From contig JAILWY010000023.1 in the NCBI GenBank assembly GCA_022113835.1, positions 7,936,001 through 8,000,000 on the forward strand: a stretch of DNA of 64,000 nt. Direction: 5' to 3'. The notes beneath the pieces were generated by a model, which was not told the DNA's origin, ran no database searches, and worked only from the letters and a program-made list of their open reading frames with translations. Both the position numbers and the translations under genes were made by a program. The DNA is from Atopsyche davidsoni. Taxonomy: Eukaryota; Arthropoda; Insecta; Trichoptera; Hydrobiosidae. Below, piece by piece: positions 34,152 to 46,900 of this stretch; the first letter of the stretch is position 1; each line of letters begins with the position of its first letter.

Positions 34152-37100
34152 GTAAGTAAAAATTATTATGTATTGTAGTTCGTGTTACTATTACAATAAT
34201 ACTAGTCCTTGATTTTAAACCTACAAAACTCTTGGACTTTAATTTTTTTGATACATTTAAAGAACTGTTCTTGTTTTAAAAAAAATATCAAAATTTATCC
34301 AATGGCAGAAATATAACTGCAAGAAAGAAAATAAATAATTATGTTTTATATTTTAGATAAGCTGTAGTGTTTGTGGAGGAAGCACTTGTTCCAGGCACTT
34401 AGAAACAATAAACCTTGAGCCGTGGGTTGGCATTTACATTCATAAGCAGCTTGATCAATCCATTGAAGATGTAAGTATTTTTAAATGTGTTTCTCCCTAT
34501 TGGATCTAATAATTTCAACAAAATAAGATTGTACTTCATTTTATTTCTTAGCGAACTTTGGCTTTTACTTAATAAAGAAGAAAGATTTAGATCTTAACAG
34601 CTAAGGAAATCTGCCATATGATAAGTGAAGGAAAATAGCTTGCAACCCTCAAGGCTTGTTTGTGTTTTCTTGTTCACAATTCTTTGGTCAAAATATACAA
34701 GTCTCAACTGTACTTCATCCATCAAACAATTTGAAGCATTGTAAACAATACATTTTTAAGATGACAATGACTCAATTAATTCTTTTTTTTCAGTTTTATG
34801 GTGTTATTTTGAAACGATTTGTTTCGGAGTGGTATTCAAAATTAATGCAAGATGATATTTTACTTGTAGAACTCCGCTTTCTTCTCCGATTTGCTTCAAG
34901 TTCTTTACTCAGGAGAGGTTTAAAGGTAAACTTTACATTTCCATATTTATTTAAGCAATGAGTAAATGAGGGCTTATCATTTCAAGTTATCTTATATCAG
35001 AGTAAAGACCTTCCTTTGAACTCTAATTAGAAAATGACTATTTAAAATTTCAGGTCAACATTGCACAACTGATAACCAACAAACTTGTACCATGTGCGTT
35101 GAAACATATTGCAATTTGTGCAGAAGCACAAAGACTAATGGTATCCAAGGAATATCAGTCCTTACAAGAAGCAGCTATAGACGGTCCCTTAAGATACTCA
35201 CTGCACCCGGCAATGGGTAGTCGGCAGTCTGAACTCGACTATTTAAGAAGTATTACTAAAGCAATAATGCCTCTGTTGCTTCCAAAACAAGAAACAGATT
35301 GCAAGTAAGATATTATTTGAGTCTGAAAATAACATTTTCACAATTGTCAAAAATTGTAATAGTAATAAGTTTACATTTTTTCCTAGACTTTTTAGCATTT
35401 TAATAAGGGAAATATTTGCTGGCTGGGTTTTGTTATCACTCACTGATGTGCTATCAGATCCTGGTATTATCAATACGCTAGTTATTCTTGCAACTGGTGA
35501 CGAAAAGATGTCAAAATTACCTGAATTTCCTAAACACCAGGTAGTCATTCTTCATCTCAACTGAAAACTTATATCATTTATAAATATAAAATTGACCTTT
35601 CTCGAATGTTCAAAAATGTTGTTTATTTCAGGTTGAATTTTTAAAGAATTTTACTGAGAAAGATAGCTATAAGAAACAAAGATTGTTAAGTTTAGATGTT
35701 TCTGAAATTTTAAAAACTCCTGAATATTTGTATGCCTTTATGCAATACATGAAATCTGTTGGAAAAGTACACCTTTTGCAATTTTGCTTTGATATAGGTA
35801 GGTTAAATGAGTCTTATTTAACATTTATTTAGAGAATAAAAGCAAAAATTATAGCTGCAGTTAATTTATTTATAATTTTCAGATGAATTTAATAAAAAAA
35901 TTCTTCAACCTGAAATACACACCAGTGATCAAGTGGCCTTATTTAACAGTGCTAAAGAAATATATCTCTCATATTTTATGCCTGAGAGTTCATCATTCAT
36001 ATCATTTGCAAGTGAGGATGTAGAGCAGTTGAGAGAAATCATTAGCGAAGGAGTGCCCAGTGTGTTGAAGCTCCAACATAGTCGGACATTATTTAAATCC
36101 TATGATCTCGTATATGCAATGCTGGATTGTCACTGGGCGCCAAAATTTTTTAACAGTGAAGACGTATGTTAATAATTTATAGTAAAAAATAATATTTCGA
36201 TACCTATGCAAACTAAAGGTTTCCAATCAGAGCATCAGATTTGATATTATAAAAGAACCCACAAGAAATATATATATATATATACTGTTGTAGTTATTCT
36301 GGTAAATTTTGTATAGCATATGCACTTGATATTGAAACAAAAATATCGTTATATTTCAATGGATTTTTCACCTTATTGTAAAATTAAATTTAATGCTCTT
36401 ACTAGAATTACCTGTAATAATATTTGCTATAGTTTTAAATTCTTGATACTACTTTCAGTTCTTAAAAGTAGTGTGCGGGACCAGAACACCAGTTGAACAT
36501 GCAATGAAAGTTTTTGACAAGTAAGGATAGCAAATTACAATAAAACTTAAATTTTATGAAGCGATTTATAAATTTAACCTTTTCATTACATGAGTGAAAT
36601 TATTTTCAGAAAAATGGACAAAAATGGCATTTTTAAAATGGGCAGCCAATTAACAAAACTCAAAGGAGCTCTTAAATCTGATACAATAGATGGTCAACTT
36701 TTAGAATCTGTAGACAATTCAATTAAAATCGGTATAGATTCTGAAATGACCGATGGGCCTGATATGGATATTCAATTTACCGATCTTCTGGAGAACTATG
36801 CTCGTCTCGGAGAAAGAGATCTTAGCACTTGGAGGGTGTCTATTGATAATGTTAAAGAGAAAAAGGTTTATTGAAAAATGCAATATTTAATTAATTTATA
36901 TATCAATATTTAAAACATTTATGCAATTTATGTTTTTAATGTTTTAGATTAGTAATAAAACATCCCCATTGCATCTATTTAGTGTCAATGTTTATAAACC
37001 AGACTCACATGGTCTAGGGGAGGATAGACAGTGGTCGATAGATAGGACAGACACTGACTTTCAAATGCTCAAAGCAAAGCTTATTGAATTTCACGGTGAA

Positions 37101-38892
37101 GATGAAATGGTTGATGCATATATTCCACCCAAACGGTAGTTAATTGGCTTATCTATTTTATTTCTTTTTATATGCACTTTGTATATTTATTTTAAAAAAA
37201 CTTACTGCATTTGATTTCAGAGCCAAAGCTGCAGTTGAAGTTCGTAAGATGAAATATGAAGTATTCCTTCAAAACTTATTACTTAAACCTCTGCTAAGGA
37301 GTAGTGACTTACTGCATTTATTTTTGACTGTTGATGATGACTTCTCGGTGCTCGCCGAACAGGCACGCCTCGGGGCTTCTATTGTACCTGACATAGGCAA
37401 TATATATCAAAATGTTACACATAAATTGAGACGGGAGAGAGGGCAGCATTTAATTTCATTTTTAAATACTTTTTTAATATCTACAGACGTAGACTATTAT
37501 CAAAATATGTATGTGGTTATTTCATTTCAATGATTTTTTAAATATACAGCCAAATTAATATTTTCTTTATTCATGTTATTGCTGTTATTTTTGTAGAAAA
37601 GATGAATCGAATAATGAAACTGATACTGGTGAAGAAGCTACAGATCTGATTAATGACAATGTTTCACATCCTTCTGTGTCTGAAAATGGAAGATGCCTAA
37701 CTGATGGTGTTTTTAAAAATAACTTTGATCTCAAAAGAAAAGTTGAATTCACCGTGTCTCAAGAGAAACAGCCGAGCAAGGTTGCGGGGTTTTCTCAGTG
37801 CTTAAGATTAGCATGTAAGTAGTTTGACGTGCTGTTTGTTCCATTTTATGATATTCTTTACTACTTTTTTATAACAACACACTTTTACATTATTTTTTAG
37901 TAACTGAAGTATTCAAAGTAAGAAAAGCAGTAGTTGGAATATCTGGTACAATATGCAACCTTGAAAAAACAAGAATCGATGATTATTTTGACAATTTCCT
38001 TAATGATATACTTTGTAAAGTTTTATCACAACCGAGACTTGCTCATCTCATAAAATTGGGCCAAGGTAAAATAAACCTATGATCACACCTTAATTAATGT
38101 TAAATAATTTATTCTCTCAAAGTATCTAAATTAATAACCCATACACCATCTTCACTGTCAAAAAAAACTAATTCCTATTGTTTATTTCATACCTACTGTG
38201 AAAACACATCTCTAAAATATTACAACTTAACTTATTCAAAGGTTTTATATCAATATTATGTATACCTATGGTGTACATATCATATCACACGGTGTTAAAA
38301 GTAGAATAGAATAGAATTTACGAGCTTGTAAAGCAAGTGTTATAGTTTCAGTTTTCTGGGTTAAAACTACACATTGTAGTTTTATCATGAGCAGTCTGTT
38401 ATTTTTACTTTTATGTGTTTATGTTTTTTCAGGTATTTTATTTGAAGACGAAATTCCTCCGAGTAGGAAAATGAAACCTAACGAAAGAGTAGATATAGCT
38501 CGATTTCAACTGCAAAATTGTTTTCCTTTTTTATTCATACATTTAATGGGCCCAAATTTTTTGAAGGGTATTGATAACTTATTTGAAATTCTTCAAAATC
38601 CTCTCTTAAATAAGCAGGTTGGTAACTTCACTATTATTATGCATCATATTAATTCACTAACGAGTTCTGTTCTTTCAGAATTTTTTCAACTTACAATCCA
38701 TAATGAATTAAATTTACTGTCAGTACATTATACATTTCATTAATAATTAATGTGAAAATCTATCCAATATAACTGACCAGTTAAAACTGGATGAGATCTG
38801 TTTATTTTCTAAATTTGTTATTTTAGCTAATCTACAATCTGCTGGATATAATACTTGCTGAGCTATTCCCGGAACTTGAAAAATCAACATAA
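33117..38892 (+). CDS. Snx14: Sorting nexin-14, complete gene
   Basis: Sixteen exons: 33117-33226, 33983-34151, 34357-34470, 34794-34925, 35054-35304, 35387-35540, 35632-35797, 35883-36163, 36459-36520, 36610-36865, 36948-37135, 37221-37508, 37597-37814, 37901-38065, 38433-38617 and 38827-38892. All have GT/AG borders. The total is 2805 nt, 934 codons plus TAA, in one phase and close to the usual SNX14 length (about 950). Order: two N-terminal membrane segments, PXA, RGS, PX, nexin-C. The RGS and PX segments resemble SNX14 more than SNX13 or SNX25 by recollection. The family acts at ER-lipid droplet or endolysosome contacts in lipid handling. The start is chosen because it is the first ATG before the hydrophobic helices. 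Confidence 0.92.
34357..35540 (+). CDS. Snx14: SNX14 PXA domain exons
   Basis: Exons 34357-34470, 34794-34925, 35054-35304 and 35387-35540 cover residues about 94-310. A Cys/His patch (CSVCGGSTCSRH) precedes the PXA helices (DQSIEDFYGVILKRFVSEWY, VELRFLLRFASSSLLRR), which end with the typical LSDPGIIN motif. In relatives PXA takes part in lipid binding at contact sites. Confidence 0.9.
35632..36520 (+). CDS. Snx14: SNX14 RGS domain exons
   Basis: Exons 35632-35797, 35883-36163 and 36459-36520 encode residues about 311-480. The RGS-like helical bundle starts near ILKTPEYLYAFMQYM and runs to FFNSEDFLKVVCG. SNX14-type RGS domains are reported not to act as Galpha GAPs, so a scaffold role is more likely. 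The junction at 36163/36459 is in phase 0. Confidence 0.9.
36610..36865 (+). CDS. Snx14: SNX14 linker exon between RGS and PX
   Basis: A 256-nt exon encodes residues about 480-565, hydrophilic and acidic (DSEMTDGPDMDIQFTDLLEN), ending in the conserved-looking LSTWRVSID lead-in to PX. No catalytic motif. Confidence 0.88.
36948..37508 (+). CDS. Snx14: SNX14 PX domain exons
   Basis: Exons 36948-37135 and 37221-37508 encode residues about 566-724. They include the PX strand LFSVNVYKPD, the QWSIDRTDTDFQMLKAKLIE helix entry, the polyproline loop YIPPKR, and the helices up to LLHLFLT. Where vertebrate SNX14 has WSVYRRY the sequence reads WSIDRTD, so one basic residue and the aromatic residue of the phosphoinositide pocket are missing. 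Confidence 0.88.
37597..38892 (+). CDS. Snx14: SNX14 linker and nexin-C exons
   Basis: Exon 37597-37814 is an acidic, Ser/Asn-rich linker. Exons 37901-38065, 38433-38617 and 38827-38892 encode the nexin-C domain (LTEVFKVRKAVVGISGTICN, FQLQNCFPFLFIHLMGPNFL, LIYNLLDIILAELFPEL), stopping at TAA 38890-38892. Junction phases all agree. Confidence 0.88.
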
Positions 38893-41212
38893 TACATAAC
38901 AGAGGGCATTTATTGGGAGTGGTGAAATATTAAATAATTTTCTCTGTTCATGCTTAGCAAATAACAAATAACATGTATAAGTAGAAATAATTAAATATAT
39001 GTGACTGGGAATGATATTGAGGTATTGTCAAGTGATATTAATATGGACTAAGAATATTTTTGGATTAGCAGTATTAAGAACGTCACAATAACCTGACTTT
39101 ATAAGGATGGATTGGATCGCTAACTTTTTATTGCAATCTTTTCATGACGGTCAATGCAGTATATCACTACATTTCATTAAATAAATATAATTGTGTATTG
39201 TTTATATACTAGTGAAAAATGTAGTTGGTAAAATTATTCTCATTATGGAAGCACTTAATAATTTCGACACATTGAATTTAAAATGAAATATTTGACATTT
39301 TTAAATTTTAGTCTTAGTAACTTCTTACAAAATATTAGATTTTTTGCTGAAATGTAATTTTGTTGAACAATAAATTAATGATTTTTAGTTCAACATTATC
39401 AACTTATATTTTGAAAGATATGGCTTTAAGGTCAACTTTATTTAGATATAATATTTTTTTTTACTTTTTAACATATTATAGACGTAGTTACACCTATTCA
39501 AAAATAAAATTGTTCAAATATATATTTTTAACTGATTACTCATTCAATAATCAAAACTCTTTTAGTATAATTGGGTCCAATTTAAACTATATTTGACCGT
39601 GTAAGAGTAGTTTCAGCATGCAAGTATTTTGTATTTGTCATTCTTTAAAAGAAAATGCATGGGTAAATAGATTTTTTTTTAAAGAATTGATGTTAGCAGA
39701 AAACTTATATTATTTAATTTATGGTATTCAACTATCTACGTGTAATAAACTATATATCCTTATTCATTAAATACACTACAAGACTCTTTAAAAGAAAATA
39801 CTATATTTCTTGTTTCCTTGACTAGCGATTTTGTAGTTATACCTCAATTTTATTTTTAAATACGTTATTGTTTTCATTTTAATTATACGAGAGGGTACAG
39901 AAGGAACACTGCCACTGTTCATTTTAGGACCAGATATTATTTCTTTACATATCCAATGTGTTTTCTAATTACTAATTATAGCTTATTTTGCTTATTTTTG
40001 TATTGCAACCCCTAACTAAAATAAACTTTCATTAGGGTCATCGTTTGTAAAAAAAAAATATGTATCGATAATTAATCACTTTTTTTAATTTTTGTGGTTT
40101 TTCACTTGAACCCCTTGTATAGTTAATGAGCAATAAATGTTTTATTTTTTATAATATATTATAGTTATTTAAAATATTTTACTGAGCTAGATAAATTAAA
40201 TTGTATAAATAAAGATACTTGTACATACGATTTTGGTACAAATTAAATATTTATGTATATATATTGAATTTATTTTTATGCACAATAATCATCTTCAAAC
40301 CACATGTTATTAATAAATAATTATCTATGTTCTGTTTTTAGTACAATTTAGGTATTTTCATATCAGGTGCCATTTTTAACTGTGTAGCTAAATTTAATAC
40401 CAATTAGTATTCACACAAAAGTATATGATGAGTTAAATTATATGAATATTATTTTATTCATCAAACGTTAGTGCCAAAATCTGTCCGCACTTCTGAGGAC
40501 TTAGGATTTATTGCATTTTGTTTTTATTTTGTACAGATGTTGTTTTAAGAACTTAAATTTATATTGTGATGTAAATAATAAAAAAATGTTATTTTCAAAT
40601 TATTAGCTTGCATTTTGTTTTCTTATATTTCATACCCTTTTCCCTTGGTTATTTTTTGCTGATCCGTGTTTAAGTATATTTCACAAAAGATCATGGCATC
40701 ATAAAAATATTTAGATTATACTATTAAGCATGAAGTAAAACCTTTTACTATACTTGCCCTACACACATGTCCTATTTTGCGTTGTTTACTTAGAAAAAAC
40801 CATTAAAAAAACACCCAAATTAAAAGGACATTGGCTGATTGCAAATTGGTCACAAGTTGTGTCGCTGCGTGTATAGGAGACTTTAAAAAGCACCAAAACG
40901 GGATATCAATTATGAAGCTGGTTTTTTTAAATGTTATTCATTCTTGATAACGCCTCGAAAATCATATTTTGAAATTAAAATATGTAGTACACGCAAATAA
41001 TTCAAAATTTCATATTTTATTGATATATCTAAAAAGAAATTCACATTTTTGTAATACAAATAATAACTAATTATTTTACCAAAATTTTAAAAGCGTTATG
41101 CAAATAAATTAATCACATATGTTTTGACTATTTTAACAAAGCGGCTGAAAAATCAAAGCAAAACTATTGTCAATATTGTAATTATTGTAAGCACATTATT
41201 TTTACATTGCCG
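38893..41212. other. SNX14 3' UTR and intergenic DNA
   Basis: AT-rich with only short spurious ORFs. A weak 21-nt similarity (ACCAATTTGCAAT core, 40835-40865 in reverse) to 13916-13937 hints at a minor dispersed repeat. Confidence 0.65.
39180..39185 (+). terminator. Snx14: Candidate poly(A) signal of SNX14
   Basis: First AATAAA after the SNX14 stop (38892), followed within 10-30 nt by a TG-rich stretch (TTGTGTATTGTTTATATAC). It implies a 3' UTR of about 300 nt. Confidence 0.4.
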
Positions 41213-41442
41213 CAATCCAGTCAGTGCAGCCAACAAATTAATAATCTGAAGTGTGCACAGACTGTAGGAGCTCGGCCGACGTTTGCTAGCTTCAGGTAAT
41301 AGAATACAAACATACTTCAGATCAGTAGGCTTTGTGAAATGAGTCCGGTCGGGATGTTGTGGTTTTTGTTTCGCGCATTCTTCGAAAACATTGCAAATTT
41401 GGATCGTATATCTGTTAATGTATAAAAAATACTAATAAAACT
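41213..41442 (+). promoter_or_regulatory. Probable promoter/5' UTR region of gene 3
   Basis: The sequence becomes less AT-rich here. CCAGTCAGTGCAG near 41217 contains a TCAGT that fits the arthropod initiator (TCAGTY), about 225 bp before the ATG at 41443. No TATA box is obvious at the right distance. It is inferred from composition and position. Confidence 0.4.
41339..41425 (+). other. uORF upstream of gene 3
   Basis: ATG at 41339 opens 28 codons ending TAA at 41423-41425, 17 nt before the main ATG and in a different frame. A second ATG lies in frame at 41354. If transcribed, it should lower initiation at 41443. Confidence 0.45.
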
Positions 41443-42467
41443 ATGAAGAGTTTAAAGACTAGCTTGCACGTAGTCAGTGAATCGCCCAGTGATGAGGCTA
41501 GTAAAAATAAAACCGAGAGATGTCAAGGGCGCAACAAAAATACTATTCTGAATTACAATAATATTTTGACATGCAGTACGCAGCTTGTAAAGAGCTTTAA
41601 CATACTGAAAAATCCCCTTAATAACATAAATTCACCTAATCCGTACTATCAACAAGTCCTTCTTGGGGAGAAGGTGCAAATGAATCAAAATAATGATATT
41701 GTCTGTGCTGAAGAGATAAATAAACAAGATTTTTTAGCCCTTCGGAAGGGCAGTTTGGACGATGTCAACGAGGGAAACCAAAATGTGACAAAATACGACT
41801 TGAACTACAAAACTTGGCCCGAACGATGTGAAAAAACTAAAGATACATACTGCGAAGTGAAAAATCAAACAGATTCTGTAAACATTCACATAAACAATGG
41901 TTTTAACTTAGACAGTATAAACCCTCAAGAAAATAAACAATCGCGGCAAAATAGTAATGTGTCTAGCAACCGTAATAATGCCCATGGATGTCTCGACATG
42001 AGTAACAATAAGGGTTGTCCTCAAGGAACGATGAGGTTGAACCAAGCACTTGACAGCATATCATTAGCATACAATCCTCTGACCAAGCAGTTGCACTTCA
42101 TGAGTCCCAAACTCCCTGACAGAAGCAGTATCACCCCACCAGAGTCCAACAATCTCAGTGATAGTGAATCCAAGAAAGGAAGCTTCAGCGATGAAGGCAA
42201 CTTTTCCTTGAGCAATTGTGATAAAAGTGACTCTCTCTCTAATGAATCTCCTAGAAGTACTCTCATAAGATCTGGCCACCAGCGAGGTGCAGATGGAGGG
42301 TCCTTCTCTAGTACTATCTCAAGTCTATCCGAATGCTCTTTATCTGGAAGCTGCAAGGATGATAATAAAGATGAGGCCTATTGTGCCGCAAGTGAATCTC
42401 AAAAGTGTATTGTGAAGGCAGATCCAGTCAAAGTCAAGAAGAAGGGACTCTCGGGATTCTTTAGCAG
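41443..42467 (+). CDS. Long first coding exon of an unidentified Ser/Asn-rich protein (partial)
   Basis: A 341-codon open frame plus 2 nt, starting ATG at 41443 (context AAACT before it) and ending at donor AG|GTTAAC (42468). It is far longer than chance ORFs in this AT-rich DNA and its codon use is plausible. The protein is hydrophilic and rich in Asn, Ser, Lys and Asp. It has a Ser-rich low-complexity segment (residues about 225-310), an apparent short motif ISLAYNPLTKQLHF, and a basic end VKVKKKGLSGFFSR just before the splice. There is no signal peptide, membrane segment or catalytic motif. It may be the disordered N-terminus of a larger signalling or scaffold protein. I do not recognise the family. 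Reading past the donor reaches TGA at 42490. Confidence 0.72.
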
Positions 42468-45400
42468 GTTAACTATATACAATATTATTTGATGTTTCGA
42501 CTTTTGATAGCGCAGACAAGCAATCCAATGTATTGTGATAATAACAAAACAACTCATTATCAAATGACACTGATACATATAAATTATTTATTTGTTTTAA
42601 TGCAAATAATTTATAAACAATCGTTGATGTTCCATATTTCAATAAATTTGTACATTTTCTTAATACTTACCAGATGATCGTTCACACCGGAAAGAAAAGA
42701 TAATATTGATACATTTAAGAAAACTGTTATATGCTCTAAATCATTAGTATATTTATTTTGAAGATTTGGTATAAGGATACATCAAAATAATATGAAAATT
42801 TAGTATGTTTATATTCTTACAATAATTAATTATTATTAATAGAACTTGCAACATCAATGCATTATTGATGAACAGCATTCCATTGCTATATACAGCTACA
42901 CCACTGAAGAATGTGAACTTGCATACCTATTTAAAAATTTTCATAAGCCATAAACTTCATAGTATATTTATTTTTTACTAAGTACCTGTCAATTTTATAT
43001 GACATTATCCAAAATACTTAATTGAGATATTTTATAACTTAGCGCTGCAATAAAATAACCAAATGTTACATGTAAATATGAATTGTTTTTGCTAATATAA
43101 CTTATCTAGTTACTCATTGGTTTTACCATGAAGGTTTTGCCAAGTAAGCTGTAGGCATATGAAATTTTATTTATAATTTTATTTTATAATCTTGATTTAA
43201 TGAGAATGTTGGATTGCTTGCCTTTGTCCTGAGGCAGTGTACCGTGCTAGGAACACTAAAGTCCAATCAAAGTGCACCCCTCCCCACCATGAAAATCTTT
43301 CTCTTGTAACTTTTTAGTAATATATTTTATTTATTCTAAATTACTAAACCGCGTCCTCAGTACTGCTAATCATACCCTTTAATTCTGCATGTGAAATTAA
43401 ACACCAAAAGCAAACTACCTTGAACTTGAAGACTGATAGGTATTTGGGCATCCTTTTTATATTATTTTTTTAGTTGCAAATCTTAGTACTTCCACTGTCT
43501 CTTTACTAGATTAGTTTCTTATATGAATATTTAGTACTTTAGTTTGTACTGAAATTTTTAATAAGATAAATGTTCACATTCTTGCATGAGAAGTTCTAAT
43601 CTATGTATGCCTATTTTTTTGTTGTTGATAAGGACAAATTGACCTCCTTAGATGTTTTAGAAACAAAGAATCCTCCCAAGTCATTGCATGCATCAAAATG
43701 CAAATAGATAGCAGGTTGTTCTTTGTGTGCATTTGTAGCCTAAAACTTTGCTTGCAAATTTTACCTGAGGCTGAGGTGCTTTTTTTTCTGGAGTCATCGC
43801 ATTGTATTTTGAGCACCTGGCCGGTATCTTTTGTTCAGCCTGGAAGATTGTTGGCCCTGCTAGACTATTGAAATTTCGACTAAGAATTTATGTATGTTTT
43901 CGTATGTGATAATTGTGTACGTTTTTACTCTATATTTTACTAAAATAAGGTATATAACTGATTCATAGAATTTTTATGTATAAAATATGAATTTATTACT
44001 ATTTTTGAATATTGGTAAGTCTTACAATATCTGTTTATCTACCATATATATTTTTTAAATTTTATTTATTTCGAATGAGAATATCACGCTATTCAAATTA
44101 TATTTTGTGGCGAATAAACCAGACAAATAATTGTACGTAATTATATGATAGGTCGACAAAAACCTAGGCACTCTATTTACACCCATTTCGCTCTCGTCTC
44201 GGAGATCACATTTTTGTGTGTATGCGATCAACAAAAAAAAATCATCACACAGTATTTTTAAGAATCGTATCCCAAATCATTCAATCGATCGCATAAGAAT
44301 TATATTAGGGTATATTAGAGTGGGCCATCGTGAAAATCAAACGCAAATGTTTGCGCAAGCCCTCGCCATCGGCCCGGACACCGACTATAAACCACGTCTA
44401 GCAGGCTCGTGCCGTTTTGTTAAATAAATACTAATGTATGAAGATGTTATTGTACATGCGTGAGCAAATATTAGCTCTATCGACCTCCTTGGTCTGATTC
44501 ATAAATAAGTTTAGATGTGTCATGCCTCTGGCGTCTGACCGATGAGTAATTTGGTAAATAAAAAAAAATTATAAACGCTCTTGTATTATAGGGGTAACTA
44601 GCAAAGACTGTTTGAAAATATTTCTGACTAGAATCAAAATACACACGCGGGCTATACATCTCTAAATTGTAACGATGTTATTGAAAATACACATCCAAGC
44701 ATTAACTGTACAAGCAGATAGATACCTTTAAACCCTGTATGTACAGGTAATAACCAAAGCGACTGGCAGAGAGCCGATAGTGGGGATGGAACGGGGAAAG
44801 TAGTGGTGCTTTCTCCGTTTGACAATATGTTCTTCAAAATACTCGCACACGTACTCATGGACACGGTTATACAGTATAAGAATGTTATTATAAACGTATG
44901 TTTGCACTTCAAGTAAATTAATTAATAAGTTTATATTTTTCGTATTTTACTTGTATCAAATCTGGCACGCTTCATGCGGTATATACGCATCGTTCGGCTG
45001 TAAATTATACCAGAGCCCTTATAGCTGTATCTGTTGAACGGGCGGGTCCCATGGCGAACCTAAATGCTCGGTAATTCATATTAAATTACCAATATCTATT
45101 ATTCGACGTCTCTCCATATGAATCCCATTTCGTGCGCTGCCGATAAAGCATTGAAATGTTAACAGCTGAATAATGCCTTCTGCTAATTTTAATTGAGCCA
45201 ATCCTATTGTAGGTACCACCCACTTCCTATAGACCTCGATTTAAGGAGGTACCTACATTTATGTAATTTCTTAAGTAGAGTTCAGACCTGACAATTCTAT
45301 ACCGAATGTAGTCGTACAAAATTTATATATGGCTTACAATTTGCTTCTTGAGAAAGCTTCAACGGTTTTTTTTTATTTTAGTTCAGAGTATTAACGAAAT

Positions 45401-46900
45401 CGAATGATGATGAATCGATGTGTCAAAATGTATTTGTTACGACGATGTGGTTTGCTAACTATTTGCGTGTGCCGTATTGGATATAAAGTGATAACTACCT
45501 ATTAGAATTCATTTAGAATTTTATCAAAGCTCCCTTTTGCTTCGCTCGTTGTTCCACCCGACGAATAATCCACTGTCGTGGGAATATTTTATCCGCATGG
45601 TCCCAGCCACGACACTGTCTATGTTGTTGTGGATCATCTTTAAATGTAGTCACCAATCAGTTTACTTACAAATGTAGCCTTAATCGGTTTCTTTGTGTCG
45701 GACTGTCGCGATGCAACTTGCGAGGTCCTGTCGGACGCAATCGTTCCTCTCAACCGAACCGCGCCCTTCTATCCGTTTAATTAAGCGAGCATTGTATTCG
45801 GAGACTGGAGTATCATCTGTCCCGGGACGCCGCCCAGGACGAGGGCCTTCAAGAACGTTCCGCTCGGGAGCTTTTGCCCTGGCACGATGCAATAATTTTC
45901 TAAAATATCGGTCGGGTATTCTTATGGCGATGGCTCAAAACATCGTCATACATATTATTAATTTTGAAGTACACTATTGTCAATAAATTTGTTTGTATTC
46001 ACCTACTTCTTCAATCTGCTTATCATAATTGTTTCTTTATAATTGACACGCGTTTATTCTGACGTCTAAAAATGTTGGTTAGATTTTTTCAGGTATGAAG
46101 GATTGCAATGTCGACGCATTTATGGGTATGATTTTCTTCAAGTACAATAGTTTTTGCTTTACAAAATAACACTTCGATAAGTAAAATCAAACAACAAAAA
46201 GAGATACTTTTAAGTTTTAGCTTATGAATTTATATCTTAATTAGGGATGAATTAATTTTTGAAACAACTGTTTCTTTTTATTTAGAAATTAGGTATTTAT
46301 TCATCACGTATTGTTTCGCAGTATGTTTTAACATTTTTCCTTATTAATTCAATAACAATAACTCACATGAACGAACTACACGAACGTTCATCAAATCAGC
46401 AAATAATATTTATTTTACTTAAGTCATTTCAAAACCAAATGTAACTGAAAAGATCCGTTCATGAAAATACTCGCCGAATTAATTGTACATTTTAGAATTT
46501 CATTTGTTACATATTTTACATATTATACAAATAAGTAACAATCGAAGGACATAAAACCTTTTAAATACTTCTTAATTACTAATGTGTTTTTTTTGTGCCG
46601 TTTGGCTATTCAAATAGATTTTAATCAAAGGTGATTTTGATTTCGGTTAGTAACGTACGACTGGAACAGTTCCAAACAAAACACATTTGTTTATTAAAGC
46701 AACGAGTGCACTTCGATGAAATACGCTAAATACGCTCAGGCTATATTTACTGCAAAATGTAAATTTGTTCGCATTGATAAATCGCATGCTCGGAGTTTTC
46801 CTACAGTGTTGCGCAAACTCGCATTTTTCTCGGCAAACATTTTGAAACTTTGTTTCCGCCTTCCCGTTGACTAAACACGGCGAGTACGAAAATATAGATT
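42468..46900. other. Probable first intron of gene 3 or intergenic DNA
   Basis: AT-rich up to about 44 kb and somewhat less AT-rich afterwards. A minus-strand stretch at about 43600-43870 reads as two broken frames and may be an old element, but no family is recognised. A short hairpin is at 45209-45256. No exon can be supported. Confidence 0.55.
45209..45256. repeat. Small inverted repeat
   Basis: GTAGGTACCACC (45209-45220) faces GGAGGTACCTAC (45245-45256) with one mismatch and a 24-nt loop. Confidence 0.6.

Noticed and set aside
42021..42356. 111-codon ORF antisense to the gene 3 exon
   Set aside because: Shadow of the sense exon, which has the start, length and splice donor expected of a real exon.
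43601..43870. Minus-strand gene fragment
   Set aside because: Two short frames overlap with a frame break and no recognised family. Too weak to call a gene or a named element.
45680..45986. Overlapping ORFs on both strands
   Set aside because: They mirror each other across a GC-richer patch, with no domain and no splice context. More likely non-coding.
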